A DNA stretch of 64,000 nucleotides from Massilia sp. Mn16-1_5 (GCF_004798585.1 NZ_PPXQ01000007.1:207425-271424); one strand, 5' to 3'; shown: positions 42,473 through 52,504, numbered from the stretch's first letter. Translations and numbers: made by a program. The notes: a model not told the origin generated them from the sequence alone.

Positions 42473-43711
42473 ATGACGACCTCAAACTCTTCCTCCGCAT
42501 CCATCTCAGTTACCCGCTGCGACGTCTGCATCGTCGGCAATGGCGCCATCGCCAAGACGGCCGCACTCGGCTTTGCCCAGGCCGGGCACAGCGTCACGCT
42601 GCTGGTGCCGAGCAGCACCGCACCGCATGAGAGCAGTGCCGCCGGCACCGGCGAGCGCCCCTGGGACGTGCGCGTCTACGCGCTGAACCACACGGCGCGC
42701 GACTTGCTGTCTTCCCTGAAGGTATGGGATGCGCTCGATCCGGGCCGCGTGGCGCCGGTCGATGCGATGGCGGTCAACGGCGACGGCAAGAATGGCGGCA
42801 GCCTCGGCTTCGATGCCTTCGGCGCCCATACCGGAGCGTTGGCCTGGATCGTCGAGGACAGCAATCTGAACGGAGCGCTGGACGCCGCCCTGAAGTTCGC
42901 CCACAAGGTCGAGATCGTCAAAGGCTGCGGCTCGCGCCTGACGTGCGGTCCGGACGGTGCCGCCGTGCAGCTGGAAGACGGGCGCCGCATCGATGCCCAG
43001 CTCGTGCTGGGCGCCGACGGGCGCGATTCCTGGGTGCGCGGGCAGTGCGACATCGGCATCGATTACCGTTCCTACCACCAGAAGGCGATCGTCACCAATT
43101 TTGCTTGCGAAAAGCCGCATCACGGCGTGGCCCACCAGTGGTTCACCTGCGCGGACGGCATCATCGCGCTGCTGCCGCTGCCTGGCAACCGGGTCTCGCT
43201 CGTCTGGTCGGCGCCGGAAACCCTGGCCGCTACCCTGGCCGAAGAATCGATGAGCGAGCTGGCCGTGCGACTGTGCGAGTATGCCGACGGACCGCTGGGC
43301 GCGCTGAAACCGCTGCAGCCGGAAGCGTTCAAGGCGGTGCCGCTGGCGCTGGTGCGCCCGCATGCCTTGACCGCGCCGCACGTGGCCCTGATCGGCGACG
43401 CCGCGCACGCCGTCCACCCGCTGGCCGGGCATGGCATGAACCTCGGCTTCGGCGACATCGTCGACCTGCTGCGCGTGGTGCGCGAGCGCGAGGAGCACCG
43501 CGGCATCGGCGACGAGCGCGTGCTGGCGCGTTACGCCCGCGCACGAAAGGAAGATGTTCTTTTAATGCAACTAGCGACCGATGGTCTTGAACGTTTGTTC
43601 GGCGCGAACCTGGAACCTTTGCGCGTTGCACGCAATTTGGGCTTAAACTTGCTCGATAAGTTGCCCTTCATTAAGCGTCGCCTGATGGCGCACGCCATTG
43701 GACAGTCGTAA
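42473..43711 (+). CDS. FAD-dependent monooxygenase, UbiH/COQ6 family
   Basis: A 412-residue flavin hydroxylase from ATG 42473. The ADP-binding motif is VCIVGNGAIAKTAALGFAQ; later signatures are VLGADGRDSWVRGQ and IGDAAHAVHPLAGHGMNLG. This family hydroxylates the ubiquinone ring. Which ring position cannot be told. DsbC follows 22 bases later. A TATAAT at 42460-42465 is only seven bases from this ATG, so it may be a chance match. Confidence 0.88.
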   Translation: MTTSNSSSASISVTRCDVCIVGNGAIAKTAALGFAQAGHSVTLLVPSSTAPHESSAAGTGERPWDVRVYALNHTARDLLSSLKVWDALDPGRVAPVDAMAVNGDGKNGGSLGFDAFGAHTGALAWIVEDSNLNGALDAALKFAHKVEIVKGCGSRLTCGPDGAAVQLEDGRRIDAQLVLGADGRDSWVRGQCDIGIDYRSYHQKAIVTNFACEKPHHGVAHQWFTCADGIIALLPLPGNRVSLVWSAPETLAATLAEESMSELAVRLCEYADGPLGALKPLQPEAFKAVPLALVRPHALTAPHVALIGDAAHAVHPLAGHGMNLGFGDIVDLLRVVREREEHRGIGDERVLARYARARKEDVLLMQLATDGLERLFGANLEPLRVARNLGLNLLDKLPFIKRRLMAHAIGQS

Positions 43712-43733
43712 AACCTTGAGGAACAAGATAGTG

Positions 43734-44453
43734 ATGTTGAAAACCAAGCTGGCCGTGCTGGCGATGACGGGCCTGATGGCGTCCTGCGTGGGTGCCGAGA
43801 ATACGACGGAAGCGAGCATCCGCAAGAACATCGAGCCACGCCTGGGCGGGGCCAAGATCGATTCGATCACGGCGACGCCCTACAGCGGCCTGTACGAACT
43901 GCGCATCGGTACCGACATCCTGTATGCCGACAAGAAGGGCGAGTTCCTGTTCATCGGCCAGGTGTACGACGCCAAGACCTCGAAGAACCTGACCAAGACG
44001 CGCATCGACGACCTCACCAAGATCAAGTTCTCCGACCTGCCGTTCAACATGGCGCTAAAGCAGGTGAAGGGCGACGGCAAGCGTACCATCGCCGTCTTCG
44101 AGGACCCGAACTGCGGCTACTGCAAGCGCCTGCGCCAGACCACGCTGAAGGACCTGGACAACGTCACCATCTACACCTTCATGTACAACATCCTGTCCGA
44201 GGATTCGTTCGTGAAGTCGAAGAACATCTGGTGCGCGCCGGACCGGGTCAAGGCCTGGGACGACTGGATGATCAACGGCAAGCTGCCACCGGCGGCGCCC
44301 GAGAAATGCGAGACCCCGAACGACAAGATCGTCGAACTGGGCCACAAGCTGAAAATCCAGGGTACGCCGGCGATCTTCTTCACCGACGGCACCCGCATTC
44401 CGGGCGCGGTCGACCTGGCGGGGCTGGAAGAGAAACTCAAGTCGATCAAATAA
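43734..44453 (+). CDS. dsbC: DsbC-family disulfide isomerase
   Basis: A 239-residue periplasmic protein from ATG 43734 (a GTG sits three bases earlier). A signal peptide ([14 protein letters not shown]) is followed by a dimerisation domain to ~95 and a thioredoxin domain with the [13 protein letters not shown] active site (CGYC). The cis-Pro loop is [16 protein letters not shown]. The last half is complete. Two Cys (near 168 and 190) form the extra disulfide usual in DsbC. It is likely to be coupled with UbiH. Confidence 0.9.
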   Translation: MLKTKLAVLAMTGLMASCVGAENTTEASIRKNIEPRLGGAKIDSITATPYSGLYELRIGTDILYADKKGEFLFIGQVYDAKTSKNLTKTRIDDLTKIKFSDLPFNMALKQVKGDGKRTIAVFEDPNCGYCKRLRQTTLKDLDNVTIYTFMYNILSEDSFVKSKNIWCAPDRVKAWDDWMINGKLPPAAPEKCETPNDKIVELGHKLKIQGTPAIFFTDGTRIPGAVDLAGLEEKLKSIK

Positions 44454-44455
44454 GC

Positions 44456-44914
44456 ATGTTGCAGCTGAACGTCAATGGCCGCGACACCGAGATCGACGCC
44501 GATCCGTCCACGCCCATCCTGTGGGCGCTGCGCGACAACCTGAACCTGACCGGCACCAAGTTCGGCTGCGGCGCCGCCCTGTGCGGCGCCTGCACCGTGC
44601 ACTTGGACGGCGCCCCGGTGCGTTCCTGCGTCACGCCGGTGTCGAGCGCCGTCGGCCACAAGCTCACGACCATCGAGGCCGTCGGCCAGGACCCGGTCGG
44701 CCAGGCGATACAAGCCGCCTGGATCCGCCACGACGTGCCGCAATGCGGCTACTGCCAGAGCGGGCAGGTGATGAGCGCCACCGCACTGCTGCGCACCAAC
44801 AAGACGCCGAGCGACGCCGACATCGACAGCGCCATGAGCGGCAACATCTGCCGCTGCGGCACCTACCAGCGCATCCGCGCCGCGATCAAGGATGCGGCCG
44901 GCACGCTCGCGTAA
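44456..44914 (+). CDS. 2Fe-2S small subunit of a molybdenum hydroxylase (IorA-type)
   Basis: A 152-residue protein. The plant-type ferredoxin motif is [20 protein letters not shown] with a later Cys (RSCVTPV), and the second all-helical cluster domain carries [11 protein letters not shown] and [11 protein letters not shown]. This is the electron-carrying subunit of xanthine/isoquinoline oxidase-type enzymes. The large molybdopterin subunit normally follows directly; here a MocA-like transferase does. It may use a large subunit encoded elsewhere. Its ATG lies two bases after the DsbC stop. Confidence 0.9.
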   Translation: MLQLNVNGRDTEIDADPSTPILWALRDNLNLTGTKFGCGAALCGACTVHLDGAPVRSCVTPVSSAVGHKLTTIEAVGQDPVGQAIQAAWIRHDVPQCGYCQSGQVMSATALLRTNKTPSDADIDSAMSGNICRCGTYQRIRAAIKDAAGTLA

Positions 44915-44920
44915 GCGGTC

Positions 44921-45490
44921 GTGAATCCGGTCGGCATTCTGTTGGCGGCCGGACGCGGACGCCGCTTCGACCCCGAGGGCCTGCGCAACAAGCTGTTGCA
45001 GCCGCTTCCCACAGGTGAGGCCGTCGTTGTCGCCAGCGCCCACATTCTCCTTTCCGTTGTACCCCGTGTGATCGCCGTCGTGCCGCCGCAGGATGGCGGC
45101 GTGGCCGCAGCCTTGCGCGCGCTCGGCTGCGAAGTCACGACCTGCCAGGATGCCGACAGCGGCATGGCGGCCTCGCTGGTGCACGCGATCGCGCACTCGC
45201 TGCCGCAGGCGGACGCCTGGCTGGTGGCGCTGGGCGACATGCCGTATGTGGCCCCGGGCACCCTGCGCGCACTGCTCGCCGCGCTGGAAGAGGGCGCCGG
45301 CATTGCTGCACCCGTATTCGAAGGACGCCGCGGCAATCCGGTTGCCTTCGGCCAGCAGCACTTGCCGGCCTTGCTGGCCCTGAAGGGCGAGCACGGCGCC
45401 CGCGTGCTGCTGAAGTCCGAACCCGTGGCCGAGGTCGCGGTGATGGATCCCGGCATCCTGCGCGACATCGATACGCCGGCCGATCTGTAA
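44921..45490 (+). CDS. Molybdenum cofactor cytidylyltransferase-like (MocA/MobA family)
   Basis: A 189-residue nucleotidyltransferase with a GTG start at 44921. LLAAGRGRRFDPEGLRNKLL is the NTP-binding loop, and WLVALGDMPYVAPGTLRAL and GRRGNPVAF are family blocks. MocA-type enzymes load the Mo-cofactor of xanthine oxidase-family proteins, which fits its position after a molybdenum-hydroxylase small subunit, six bases past its stop. Specificity for CTP or GTP is not settled. Confidence 0.88.
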   Translation: MNPVGILLAAGRGRRFDPEGLRNKLLQPLPTGEAVVVASAHILLSVVPRVIAVVPPQDGGVAAALRALGCEVTTCQDADSGMAASLVHAIAHSLPQADAWLVALGDMPYVAPGTLRALLAALEEGAGIAAPVFEGRRGNPVAFGQQHLPALLALKGEHGARVLLKSEPVAEVAVMDPGILRDIDTPADL

Positions 45491-45559
45491 TCCCTGCCGC
45501 GTCGCGGGTTTTGCCGAATCCGTTACACTATGGGAAATCGGCCCGTTCCCTATGTGATC

Positions 45560-47380
45560 ATGAAAAAAACAGCCCAAAAAAAGCAGAGCGCAGTCCACTA
45601 CACCATTGTCCCGAAAGACCTGGCGGGCCACCTGTTCAACGTCAGCGTCACCGTGCCGGTGCCAAGTCCCGAGGGCCAGGTGTTCGCCCTGCCGGCCTGG
45701 ATCCCGGGCAGCTACATGATCCGCGAATTCGCGCGCAACATCGTGCGCATCCGCGCCGAAGCGAACGGCGCCCCGGTGGCGCTGACCAAAATCGACAAGC
45801 ATTCCTGGCGCGCCGCTCCCTGCGCCGGCCCGCTGACCCTGCACTATGAAGTCTATGCCTGGGACCTGTCGGTGCGCGCCGCCCACCTCGACCAGACCCA
45901 CGGCTTCTTCAACGGCACCAGCGTGTTCCTGCGCGTGCTCGGCCAGGAAGCGGGTCCGCACGAAGTCGACATCCAGCGCCCGGGCGACCCGCTTGCCAAG
46001 ACCTGGCGCGTCGCCACTGCGATGAAGGAACTGGGCGCCAAGCGCTACGGCTTCGGCAGCTACGTGGCCGCCGACTACGACGAACTGATCGACCACCCGG
46101 TCGAAATGGGCGACTTTGCCCTCGCCAGCTTCAAGGCGCACGGCATCCCGCACGACATCGTCATCACCGGCCGCGTGCCGAACCTGGACATGGCGCGCCT
46201 CCAGGCCGACCTCAAGGCAATCTGCGAAGCGCAGATTGCGCTGTTCGAACCGGGTACGAAGAAGGCGCCGGTCGACCGCTACGTGTTCATGACGATGGCG
46301 GTCGGCGACGGCTACGGCGGCCTGGAACACCGCGCCTCGACCGCGCTGATCTGCGCCCGCGCCGATTTGCCGAGCACCGCCTCGCCGCAGGTGGGGGAAC
46401 CGAACGAGGGCTACCTGAAATTCCTCGGCCTGTGCAGCCACGAGTACTTCCACACTTGGAACGTCAAGCGCATCAAGCCGGCCGTGTTCGCGCCCTACGA
46501 CCTGCAGGTCGAGAACTACACGCCGCTCTTGTGGCTGTTCGAAGGTTTTACCAGCTACTACGACGACCTGATGCTGGTGCGCGCCGGGATCATCAAGGAA
46601 GCGACCTATTTCAAGCTGCTGGGTAAAACCATCGGCAGCGTGCTGCGCGGCAGCGGTCGCCTGAAGCAGAGCGTGGCCGATTCCAGCTTCGACGCCTGGA
46701 GCAAGTACTACCGCCAGGACGAGAATTCGCCGAATGCGATCATCAGCTACTACACCAAGGGTTCGCTGATCGCGCTGGCCTTCGATCTCACCATCCGCGC
46801 CAGGACGGGCGGCGCCAAAACGCTCGACGACGTCATGCGCGCGCTGTGGGAGCGCTATGGCCGCGATTTCTATCCGACGATTGGGCGCGGCGTCACGGAA
46901 GCCGAAGTCGAGGCGCTGTTCGACGAAGTCAGCGGCCTCAAATTGCGCACCCTGTTCGACAAGTTCGTGCGCGGCACCGACGATCTGCCCCTCGCCAAAC
47001 TGTTCACGCCGTTCGGCATGAAGCTGGTCGACGAGCGCAAGAGCGGCAAGCCTTCCTTCGACGCCGGCATCGGCCGCGATCCTCTCGGCGCCAAGCTGAC
47101 GCAAGTGCACGAGGGCGGGGCGGCGCACCAGGCCGGCCTGTCGGCGCTGGACATCGTGATCGCCATCGACGGCCTGCGCGTGAACGGCAACCCGTCGAAT
47201 GTCGACGCCCTGCTGTCGCGCTATCGCGTGGGCGACAAGCTCACCGTGCACGCCTTCCGCCGCGACGAGCTGATGGCCTTCGACGTGACCCTGCAGGGTG
47301 ATCGCGTGCCGGGCATCACCCTGGCGCCTGCCGTCGCCGGCAAGAAGTCGGTGGCCTTGCCGCGTCCGAGCGCCGCGTAA
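45560..47380 (+). CDS. M61-family glycyl aminopeptidase with PDZ domain
   Basis: A 606-residue zinc peptidase. The start ATG 45560 is favoured over 45530 (MGNRPV). The N-terminal beta domain has AWIPGSYMIREFARN. The zinc site HEYFHTWNVKRIKP includes HExxH, and the third Glu is likely in WLFEGFTSYYDD. The C-terminal ~100 residues form a PDZ domain (AGLSALDIVIAIDGLRVNG). No signal peptide, so a cytoplasmic location is likely. These enzymes release glycine and other small residues. Confidence 0.92.
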   Translation: MKKTAQKKQSAVHYTIVPKDLAGHLFNVSVTVPVPSPEGQVFALPAWIPGSYMIREFARNIVRIRAEANGAPVALTKIDKHSWRAAPCAGPLTLHYEVYAWDLSVRAAHLDQTHGFFNGTSVFLRVLGQEAGPHEVDIQRPGDPLAKTWRVATAMKELGAKRYGFGSYVAADYDELIDHPVEMGDFALASFKAHGIPHDIVITGRVPNLDMARLQADLKAICEAQIALFEPGTKKAPVDRYVFMTMAVGDGYGGLEHRASTALICARADLPSTASPQVGEPNEGYLKFLGLCSHEYFHTWNVKRIKPAVFAPYDLQVENYTPLLWLFEGFTSYYDDLMLVRAGIIKEATYFKLLGKTIGSVLRGSGRLKQSVADSSFDAWSKYYRQDENSPNAIISYYTKGSLIALAFDLTIRARTGGAKTLDDVMRALWERYGRDFYPTIGRGVTEAEVEALFDEVSGLKLRTLFDKFVRGTDDLPLAKLFTPFGMKLVDERKSGKPSFDAGIGRDPLGAKLTQVHEGGAAHQAGLSALDIVIAIDGLRVNGNPSNVDALLSRYRVGDKLTVHAFRRDELMAFDVTLQGDRVPGITLAPAVAGKKSVALPRPSAA

Positions 47381-47450
47381 ATTGCCAGGCCTGGCGCCGC
47401 GCCGGGCCTTTGCTGTCTGGTTCCCGTTCTCCCATTCGATGAGGTGCCCG

Positions 47451-48758
47451 TTGAAAAAGCCGATCGCAGCCGCTGTTCTCGCTCTTGCCATGCCTCTCGC
47501 GCTGGCCCAGTCTCCCGCACCGCTGAAGGACGACATCAAAACGCGTCTCGACGGCATGTACCCGTGGCTGGACACGGTCTATAAAGACTTGCATGCGCAC
47601 CCGGAGATCGCCTTCCAGGAAGTGCGCACGGCGGGCAAGCTCGCCGGCGAAATGCGCAAGCTCGGTTTCGAGGTCACGGAAAAGGTCGGCAAGACCGGCA
47701 TCGTCGCCGTCTATAAAAACGGCGCCGGCCCGACGGTGCTGGTGCGCACCGAGCTCGATGGCTTGCCGATGGAAGAAAAGACCGGCTTGCCCTACGCCAG
47801 CCGCGCCAAGGCGGTCAGCGACGGGCGCGAGAGTTTCGTGACGCACAGCTGCGGCCACGACATCCACATGGCCAGCTGGCTCGGCGCCGCGCGCACGCTG
47901 GTGGAACTGAAATCGCAGTGGAAGGGCACCCTGGTCTTCATCGGCCAGCCGGCCGAGGAAACCGTGTCGGGCGCGAAAGCCATGCTGGACGACGGCCTTT
48001 TTAAGCGCTTCCCGAAGCCGGACTATGCTTTTGCCCTGCATTCCTGGCCGCTGGCCTATGGCACCGTGGGCTATAACGCCGGCGCCGTGTCCTCGAATTC
48101 GGACGCATTGGAAATCGTCTTCAAGGGCCGCGGCGGCCACGGCTCCGCGCCCGACAAATCGCTGGACCCGATTACCATCGCGGCGCGCTTCGTCGTCGAC
48201 GTGCAGACCATCGTCAGCCGCGAAAAGGACCCGAAGGAATTCGGCGTCGTGACGATCGGCGCGATCCAGGGCGGCACGGTGGGCAATATCATCCCGGATA
48301 GCGTGCAGGTGCGCGGCACCATCCGTTCCTACAGCCCGGCCGTGCGCGCCAAGCTCTTGGATGGCGTACGCCGCGTGGCCTTCGCCTCGGCGGCGATGGC
48401 GGGCGCGCCGGCGCCAGACGTGCAGCTGATCAGCGGCGGTGCCGCCATCGTCAACAGCGAGGCGCTGGTGACGAAGCTGGAGCCCGTGTTCAAGGATGCC
48501 TTCGGCGACGCCAAGGCCCAGCGCATGCCGGCCATGACGGCGAGCGAGGATTTTTCGCAGTACGTGAACCAGGGCGTGCCGGGGATGTTCTTCTTCACCG
48601 GGGTGTACGACCCGAAGATGATCGAGGAAGCGGCGCGCGAGGGCGGCAAGCCGATCGCGTTCAATCATTCGCCATTCTATGCGCCGGTGCCGGAACCGTC
48701 GATTAAGACCGGGGCGCAGGCGATGAGTCTGGCGGTGTTGAGTGTGATGAAGCGGTAA
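47451..48758 (+). CDS. M20D-family amidohydrolase/peptidase, exported
   Basis: A 435-residue enzyme from a TTG start at 47451, chosen because GAGG lies just upstream; ATG 47439 is an alternative. A signal peptide (KKPIAAAVLALAMPLALA) is followed by the di-metal site: Cys-Gly-His in HSCGHDIHM, Glu in GQPAEETVSGA, the later His in VFKGRGGHGSAP (dimerisation domain) and FNHSPFYAPV. It resembles hippurate/indoleacetyl-amino-acid hydrolases. The substrate is unknown. No neighbouring operon is evident. Confidence 0.88.
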   Translation: MKKPIAAAVLALAMPLALAQSPAPLKDDIKTRLDGMYPWLDTVYKDLHAHPEIAFQEVRTAGKLAGEMRKLGFEVTEKVGKTGIVAVYKNGAGPTVLVRTELDGLPMEEKTGLPYASRAKAVSDGRESFVTHSCGHDIHMASWLGAARTLVELKSQWKGTLVFIGQPAEETVSGAKAMLDDGLFKRFPKPDYAFALHSWPLAYGTVGYNAGAVSSNSDALEIVFKGRGGHGSAPDKSLDPITIAARFVVDVQTIVSREKDPKEFGVVTIGAIQGGTVGNIIPDSVQVRGTIRSYSPAVRAKLLDGVRRVAFASAAMAGAPAPDVQLISGGAAIVNSEALVTKLEPVFKDAFGDAKAQRMPAMTASEDFSQYVNQGVPGMFFFTGVYDPKMIEEAAREGGKPIAFNHSPFYAPVPEPSIKTGAQAMSLAVLSVMKR

Positions 48759-48807
48759 ACGACCGCTGCGGACGATTGGCGGCCGTGCGGTTGATCGACC
48801 GTCCGAC

Positions 48808-48895
48808 CGCGTGGGCATGCCCACCCTACGTTACGCCGCTGCCTCGTGACTTTGCCTGTGACGTTGGTGCATCGTAGGGTGGGCATGCCCACGCG
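48808..48895. repeat. Long inverted-repeat hairpin (REP-like)
   Basis: A 23-base arm at 48808-48830 is exactly complementary to 48873-48895, with a 42-base spacer. Each arm contains GTGGGCATGCCCAC, itself a palindrome. Such repeats are common between genes in betaproteobacteria. No gene is in this interval. Confidence 0.8.
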
Positions 48896-48950
48896 TTTTC
48901 GTGTCCCGGCATACCCGACGTTTGGCCTCCGCCGCATCGATTGAACACCA

Positions 48951-49442
48951 TTATTGCGGCCCTGCCAGCGACCTCAACTGAAACCGATACTGGTGATCAA
49001 ACAAGAACGTCTCCGAAAACGTCAGGGCCCGCATGTTCGCCGCCAGCAAATGTGATGGCCTTGGCAAGCGTCCGGTGCGCCGCATCGACGCCAGCGCCAC
49101 TTCCGACGCATCCGGATCGCGCGAGCGCTGCACCACCACATCCTGCAGTTCCCCATCTTCTCCCACGGTGATGTTCACCACCACGATCGCCGGCAGCATC
49201 GGCGGCAGGCGGCCGCTGAAGGTCTGGCCGCTGTTGGCGCGCATGACGTGCTGGGCCACTTCGGCCTTGTAGGCGTCGAGGGTGGGCGACGGCGGTGGAA
49301 CCGGCGCTTCGGTTTCAGGCGTGGGAAGAATGGCGGCGACGATGCGCTTGGCCGTGGAAGCGACGGGCTGGACCGTGCTGCATCCGCCCAGGGCTGCCAG
49401 AAGAAGGAGAAGAGCGGCCCGGGTGCGGATGGAAGTGAACAT
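48951..49442 (-). CDS. TonB C-terminal-domain lipoprotein
   Basis: A 163-residue protein with a lipobox (LLLLAALGGCSTVQP). A proline-rich region follows (PTPETEAPVPPPSP), then a TonB-like C-terminal domain: LPAIVVVNITVGEDGELQDVVVQRS, DASEVALASMRRTGRLP. It lacks the usual N-terminal TonB membrane helix, having a lipid anchor instead. It lies one base from the trpC stop, in the same orientation. The role in envelope transport is uncertain. Confidence 0.8.
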   Translation of the reverse strand: MFTSIRTRAALLLLLAALGGCSTVQPVASTAKRIVAAILPTPETEAPVPPPSPTLDAYKAEVAQHVMRANSGQTFSGRLPPMLPAIVVVNITVGEDGELQDVVVQRSRDPDASEVALASMRRTGRLPRPSHLLAANMRALTFSETFLFDHQYRFQLRSLAGPQ

Positions 49443-49443
49443 A

Positions 49444-50244
49444 TCAGTCGAATAATCGTCGTAGTTCGGCGCCAGGGTTGGAAGCGCGCATGAACGCTTC
49501 GCCCACCAGGAACGCGTGCACGTTCGCCTCGCGCATGCGTTTTACGTCGTCCGGCACCATGATTCCCGACTCGGTCACGACCAGCCGCTCGCTGCCGATG
49601 CGGGGCAGCAGGCCGATGGTCGTATCCAGCGAGACCTCGAAGGTGCGCAGGTTGCGGTTGTTGATGCCGACCAGCGGCGTTTTCAGCTTCAGGGCCGCGG
49701 TCAACTCATCACCGTCATGTACTTCGACCAGCACATCCATGCCAAGTTCCATGGCACAGGCTTCCAGTTCCGCCATCAGGCCGTGATCGAGGGCGGAGAC
49801 GATCAGCAGGATCGCATCGGCGCCCATCGCGCGCGCTTCGTAGACCTGGTACATGTCGACGATAAAATCCTTGCGGATCACGGGCAGTTCGACGGCCGCA
49901 CGCGCCTGGCGCAGGTAATCCACGCTGCCTTGGAAAAAGTTCACGTCGGTCAGTACCGACAGGCAGGCGGCGCCCCCGTTCGCATAGCTTTCGGCGATCT
50001 CGGCCGGACGGAAGTCGGCGCGCAGCACGCCTTTCGAGGGCGAGGCCTTTTTCACTTCGGCGATCACGCCGGCGTGGCCCGCGGCGATGTGCTTGCGCAG
50101 GCTCGCTTCGAAGCCGCGGATGCCGGCGCGCAGTTCGGTGTCGGTTTCGACTTCGCGGCGCAGGCTGGGCAGGTCACGGTGCCGTTTGGCGGCGGCGACT
50201 TCGTCGGCTTTGACGGCCAGGATTTTATTCAGGATGTCGGACAT
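49444..50244 (-). CDS. trpC: Indole-3-glycerol phosphate synthase
   Basis: A 266-residue TIM-barrel enzyme of tryptophan synthesis. [20 protein letters not shown] (catalytic Lys), [28 protein letters not shown] and VVTESGIMV are the standard blocks, so it is full-length. It is separated from trpD by a lysE-type gene but is in the same minus-strand unit. Confidence 0.96.
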   Translation of the reverse strand: MSDILNKILAVKADEVAAAKRHRDLPSLRREVETDTELRAGIRGFEASLRKHIAAGHAGVIAEVKKASPSKGVLRADFRPAEIAESYANGGAACLSVLTDVNFFQGSVDYLRQARAAVELPVIRKDFIVDMYQVYEARAMGADAILLIVSALDHGLMAELEACAMELGMDVLVEVHDGDELTAALKLKTPLVGINNRNLRTFEVSLDTTIGLLPRIGSERLVVTESGIMVPDDVKRMREANVHAFLVGEAFMRASNPGAELRRLFD

Positions 50245-50256
50245 GCTTGATAAACC

Positions 50257-50892
50257 TTAATGAGACTTGGACAGCGCCAGCTTGACGCCGAGCCAGACGA
50301 ACAGGCCGCCGGTGGCGCGGTTGAGCCAGAGCGAGACCGCCGGGCTGAGCTTGATGCGTGCGCTGGCCTTCGCGGTCGTGACCGCCAGTCCCAGGCACCA
50401 CAGCATGCCGTTGACGTTGAAAATGCAGCCCAGGACGATAAAGGCGAGCGCCTTGTTCGGCGCATCGGCGCTGATGAATTGGGGAACGAAGGCGAGGAAG
50501 AAGATCGCGACCTTCGGGTTCAGCACATTGGTGAGAAAGCCCTGGCCGAAGATGGTGCGGTAGGGCAGGGGCGGCAGCACCGGCGCCGCCGACTCGCCAT
50601 CCTGCCTGCGGCTGCGCAGCAGGCCGATCGTCATGTAGAGGATGTAGGCTACGCCGACCAGCTTCACCACGGTGAACGCGGTGGCCGACGTCGCCAGCAC
50701 CGCCGACAGTCCCAGCGCCGCGGCAAAAACATGGACCAGGGTGCCGGTCCCGATGCCGAGCGCGGCCGCGCAGCCGGCGCGCCAGCCCTGGGTCGCGCTG
50801 CGCGTCATGATCAGCAGCGAATCGGGGCCGGGCATGATGTTCAGGAGCAGTCCGGAAAGCACAAACAGGGGCAGGTCGTGGATTCCGAACAT
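50257..50892 (-). CDS. LysE-family exporter within the trp operon
   Basis: A 211-residue inner-membrane protein with about six spans. FVLSGLLLNIMPGPDSLLIM carries the LysE/RhtB PGP motif, and QGFLTNVLNPKVAIFFLAFVPQFI the second conserved block. It exports amino acids or related compounds. The gene sits between trpD (9 bases upstream) and trpC (12 bases downstream), so it is co-transcribed with the trp genes and may export an amino acid or pathway product. The substrate is unproven. Confidence 0.88.
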   Translation of the reverse strand: MFGIHDLPLFVLSGLLLNIMPGPDSLLIMTRSATQGWRAGCAAALGIGTGTLVHVFAAALGLSAVLATSATAFTVVKLVGVAYILYMTIGLLRSRRQDGESAAPVLPPLPYRTIFGQGFLTNVLNPKVAIFFLAFVPQFISADAPNKALAFIVLGCIFNVNGMLWCLGLAVTTAKASARIKLSPAVSLWLNRATGGLFVWLGVKLALSKSH

Positions 50893-50901
50893 GTTGGCTC
50901 C

Positions 50902-51939
50902 TCAGGCCTGGCCGCCCAGCTGGCGCGTGACGCTGACGAATTGCTCGAGCTTGGCCATGGCCGCACCGGAGGTGATGGCCGCGCGCGCCTTGGCCAGGCC
51001 GTCCTCGATCGAGGAGGCCACGCCGGCCGCGTACAGGGCGGTGCCGGCGTTCAGCGCCACGATGTCGGTGGCCGGGCCCGGCTCGCCGCGCAGCGCTTCC
51101 ATCACGCGCAGCTTCGATTCGGCGGTATCGGCCACCTTCAGGTTGCGGCTGGCGATCATCGACATGCCGAAGTCTTCCGGATGGATTTCGTATTCGCGGA
51201 TCTCGCCGTCGACCAGTTCGCCGACCAGGGTGCCGGCGCCGAGCGAGACTTCGTCCATGTTGTCGCGGCCCCAGACCACCAGCGCATGCTGGGCGCCGAG
51301 GCGCTGCAGCACACGGACCTGGATACCGACCAGGTCCGGATGGAACACGCCCATCAGGATGTTCGGCGCGCCGGCCGGGTTGGTGAGCGGTCCGAGAATA
51401 TTGAAAATGCTGCGCACGCCCAGTTCGCGGCGCACCGGCGCCACGTGCTTCATCGCGGCGTGGTGGTTCGGCGCGAACATGAAGCCGATGCCGGTCTGCG
51501 CGATCGACTGCGCAATCTGCTCGGGCTTCAGGTCGATGTGGGCGCCCAGCGCTTCGATCAGGTCGGCGCTGCCCGAGGACGACGAGACGCTGCGCCCGCC
51601 GTGCTTGGCCACGCGCGCGCCGGCGGCGGCGGCCACGAACATCGAGGCGCTGGAGATATTGAAGGTGTTGGCGCCGTCGCCGCCCGTGCCGACGATGTCG
51701 AGCAGGTGGGTAGTGTCGGCCATCGGCACCTTGGTCGAGAACTCGCGCATGACTTGCGCGGCGGCGGTGATCTCGCCGATGGTTTCCTTCTTCACGCGCA
51801 GGCCGACGGTCAAGGCCGCGACCATGGTCGGCGACATCTCGCCCGACATGATCTGGCGGAACAGGTGCAGCATCTCGTCGTGGAAGATCTCGCGGTGTTC
51901 GATACAGCGCAGCAGCGCTTCTTGCGGGGTGATTTTCAT
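50902..51939 (-). CDS. trpD: Anthranilate phosphoribosyltransferase
   Basis: A 345-residue enzyme. The PRPP/anthranilate blocks are [41 protein letters not shown] and [18 protein letters not shown], with [11 protein letters not shown] following. It adds PRPP to anthranilate, step 2 of the pathway. Its start overlaps the trpG stop by four bases. Confidence 0.96.
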   Translation of the reverse strand: MKITPQEALLRCIEHREIFHDEMLHLFRQIMSGEMSPTMVAALTVGLRVKKETIGEITAAAQVMREFSTKVPMADTTHLLDIVGTGGDGANTFNISSASMFVAAAAGARVAKHGGRSVSSSSGSADLIEALGAHIDLKPEQIAQSIAQTGIGFMFAPNHHAAMKHVAPVRRELGVRSIFNILGPLTNPAGAPNILMGVFHPDLVGIQVRVLQRLGAQHALVVWGRDNMDEVSLGAGTLVGELVDGEIREYEIHPEDFGMSMIASRNLKVADTAESKLRVMEALRGEPGPATDIVALNAGTALYAAGVASSIEDGLAKARAAITSGAAMAKLEQFVSVTRQLGGQA

Positions 51940-52502
51940 GACCGTTCCAGGAAGTTCTTAAAAAGCGCGTGGCCGTGCTCGGACAGGATCGACTCGGGGT
52001 GGAACTGCACGCCCTGGATGTCGAATTCCTTGTGGCGCACACCCATGATTTCGCCGTCGTCGGTCCAGGCGGTCACCTCGAGGCAGGCGGGCAGCGAGGC
52101 GCGCTCGATCGCCAGCGAGTGGTAGCGGATCACGGTGAACGGGCTCGGGATACCTTTGAAGACGCCGACGCCGGTGTGGGCGATCATCGAGGTCTTGCCG
52201 TGCATGACCTGCTTGGCGCGGATGATCGTGCCGCCGAAGGCTTCGCCAATGGCCTGGTGCCCGAGGCAGACGCCGAGGATCGGCAGCTTGCCGCCGAATT
52301 CCTTGATCACGTCGACCGAGACGCCGGCATCGCTCGGCGCCTTCGGGCCCGGCGAGATGCAGATGCGGTCGGGCTTCATGGCCGCGATCTCCTGGATCGT
52401 GACTTCGTCGTTGCGCACCGTGCGCACGTCTTCACCCAGCTCGCCGAAGTACTGGACGATGTTGTAGGTGAAGGAATCGTAGTTGTCGATCATGAGCAGC
52501 AT
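51936..52502 (-). CDS. trpG: Anthranilate synthase glutaminase subunit
   Basis: A 188-residue class I glutamine amidotransferase. The catalytic Cys is in [16 protein letters not shown], the His/Glu in GVQFHPESI, and the oxyanion region in [13 protein letters not shown]. The ATG 52502 lies two bases past the trpE stop and follows [14 protein letters not shown] at 52493 is an alternative. It supplies ammonia to TrpE. Confidence 0.95.
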   Translation of the reverse strand: MLLMIDNYDSFTYNIVQYFGELGEDVRTVRNDEVTIQEIAAMKPDRICISPGPKAPSDAGVSVDVIKEFGGKLPILGVCLGHQAIGEAFGGTIIRAKQVMHGKTSMIAHTGVGVFKGIPSPFTVIRYHSLAIERASLPACLEVTAWTDDGEIMGVRHKEFDIQGVQFHPESILSEHGHALFKNFLERS

Positions 52503-52504
52503 GT

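Noticed and set aside
44171..47575. A 1,134-codon open frame on the minus strand
   Set aside because: It runs antisense across dsbC, the 2Fe-2S subunit, the MocA-like gene and the M61 peptidase, all well supported. Its product is low-complexity and Arg/His/Gln-rich, typical of the shadow of GC-rich genes.
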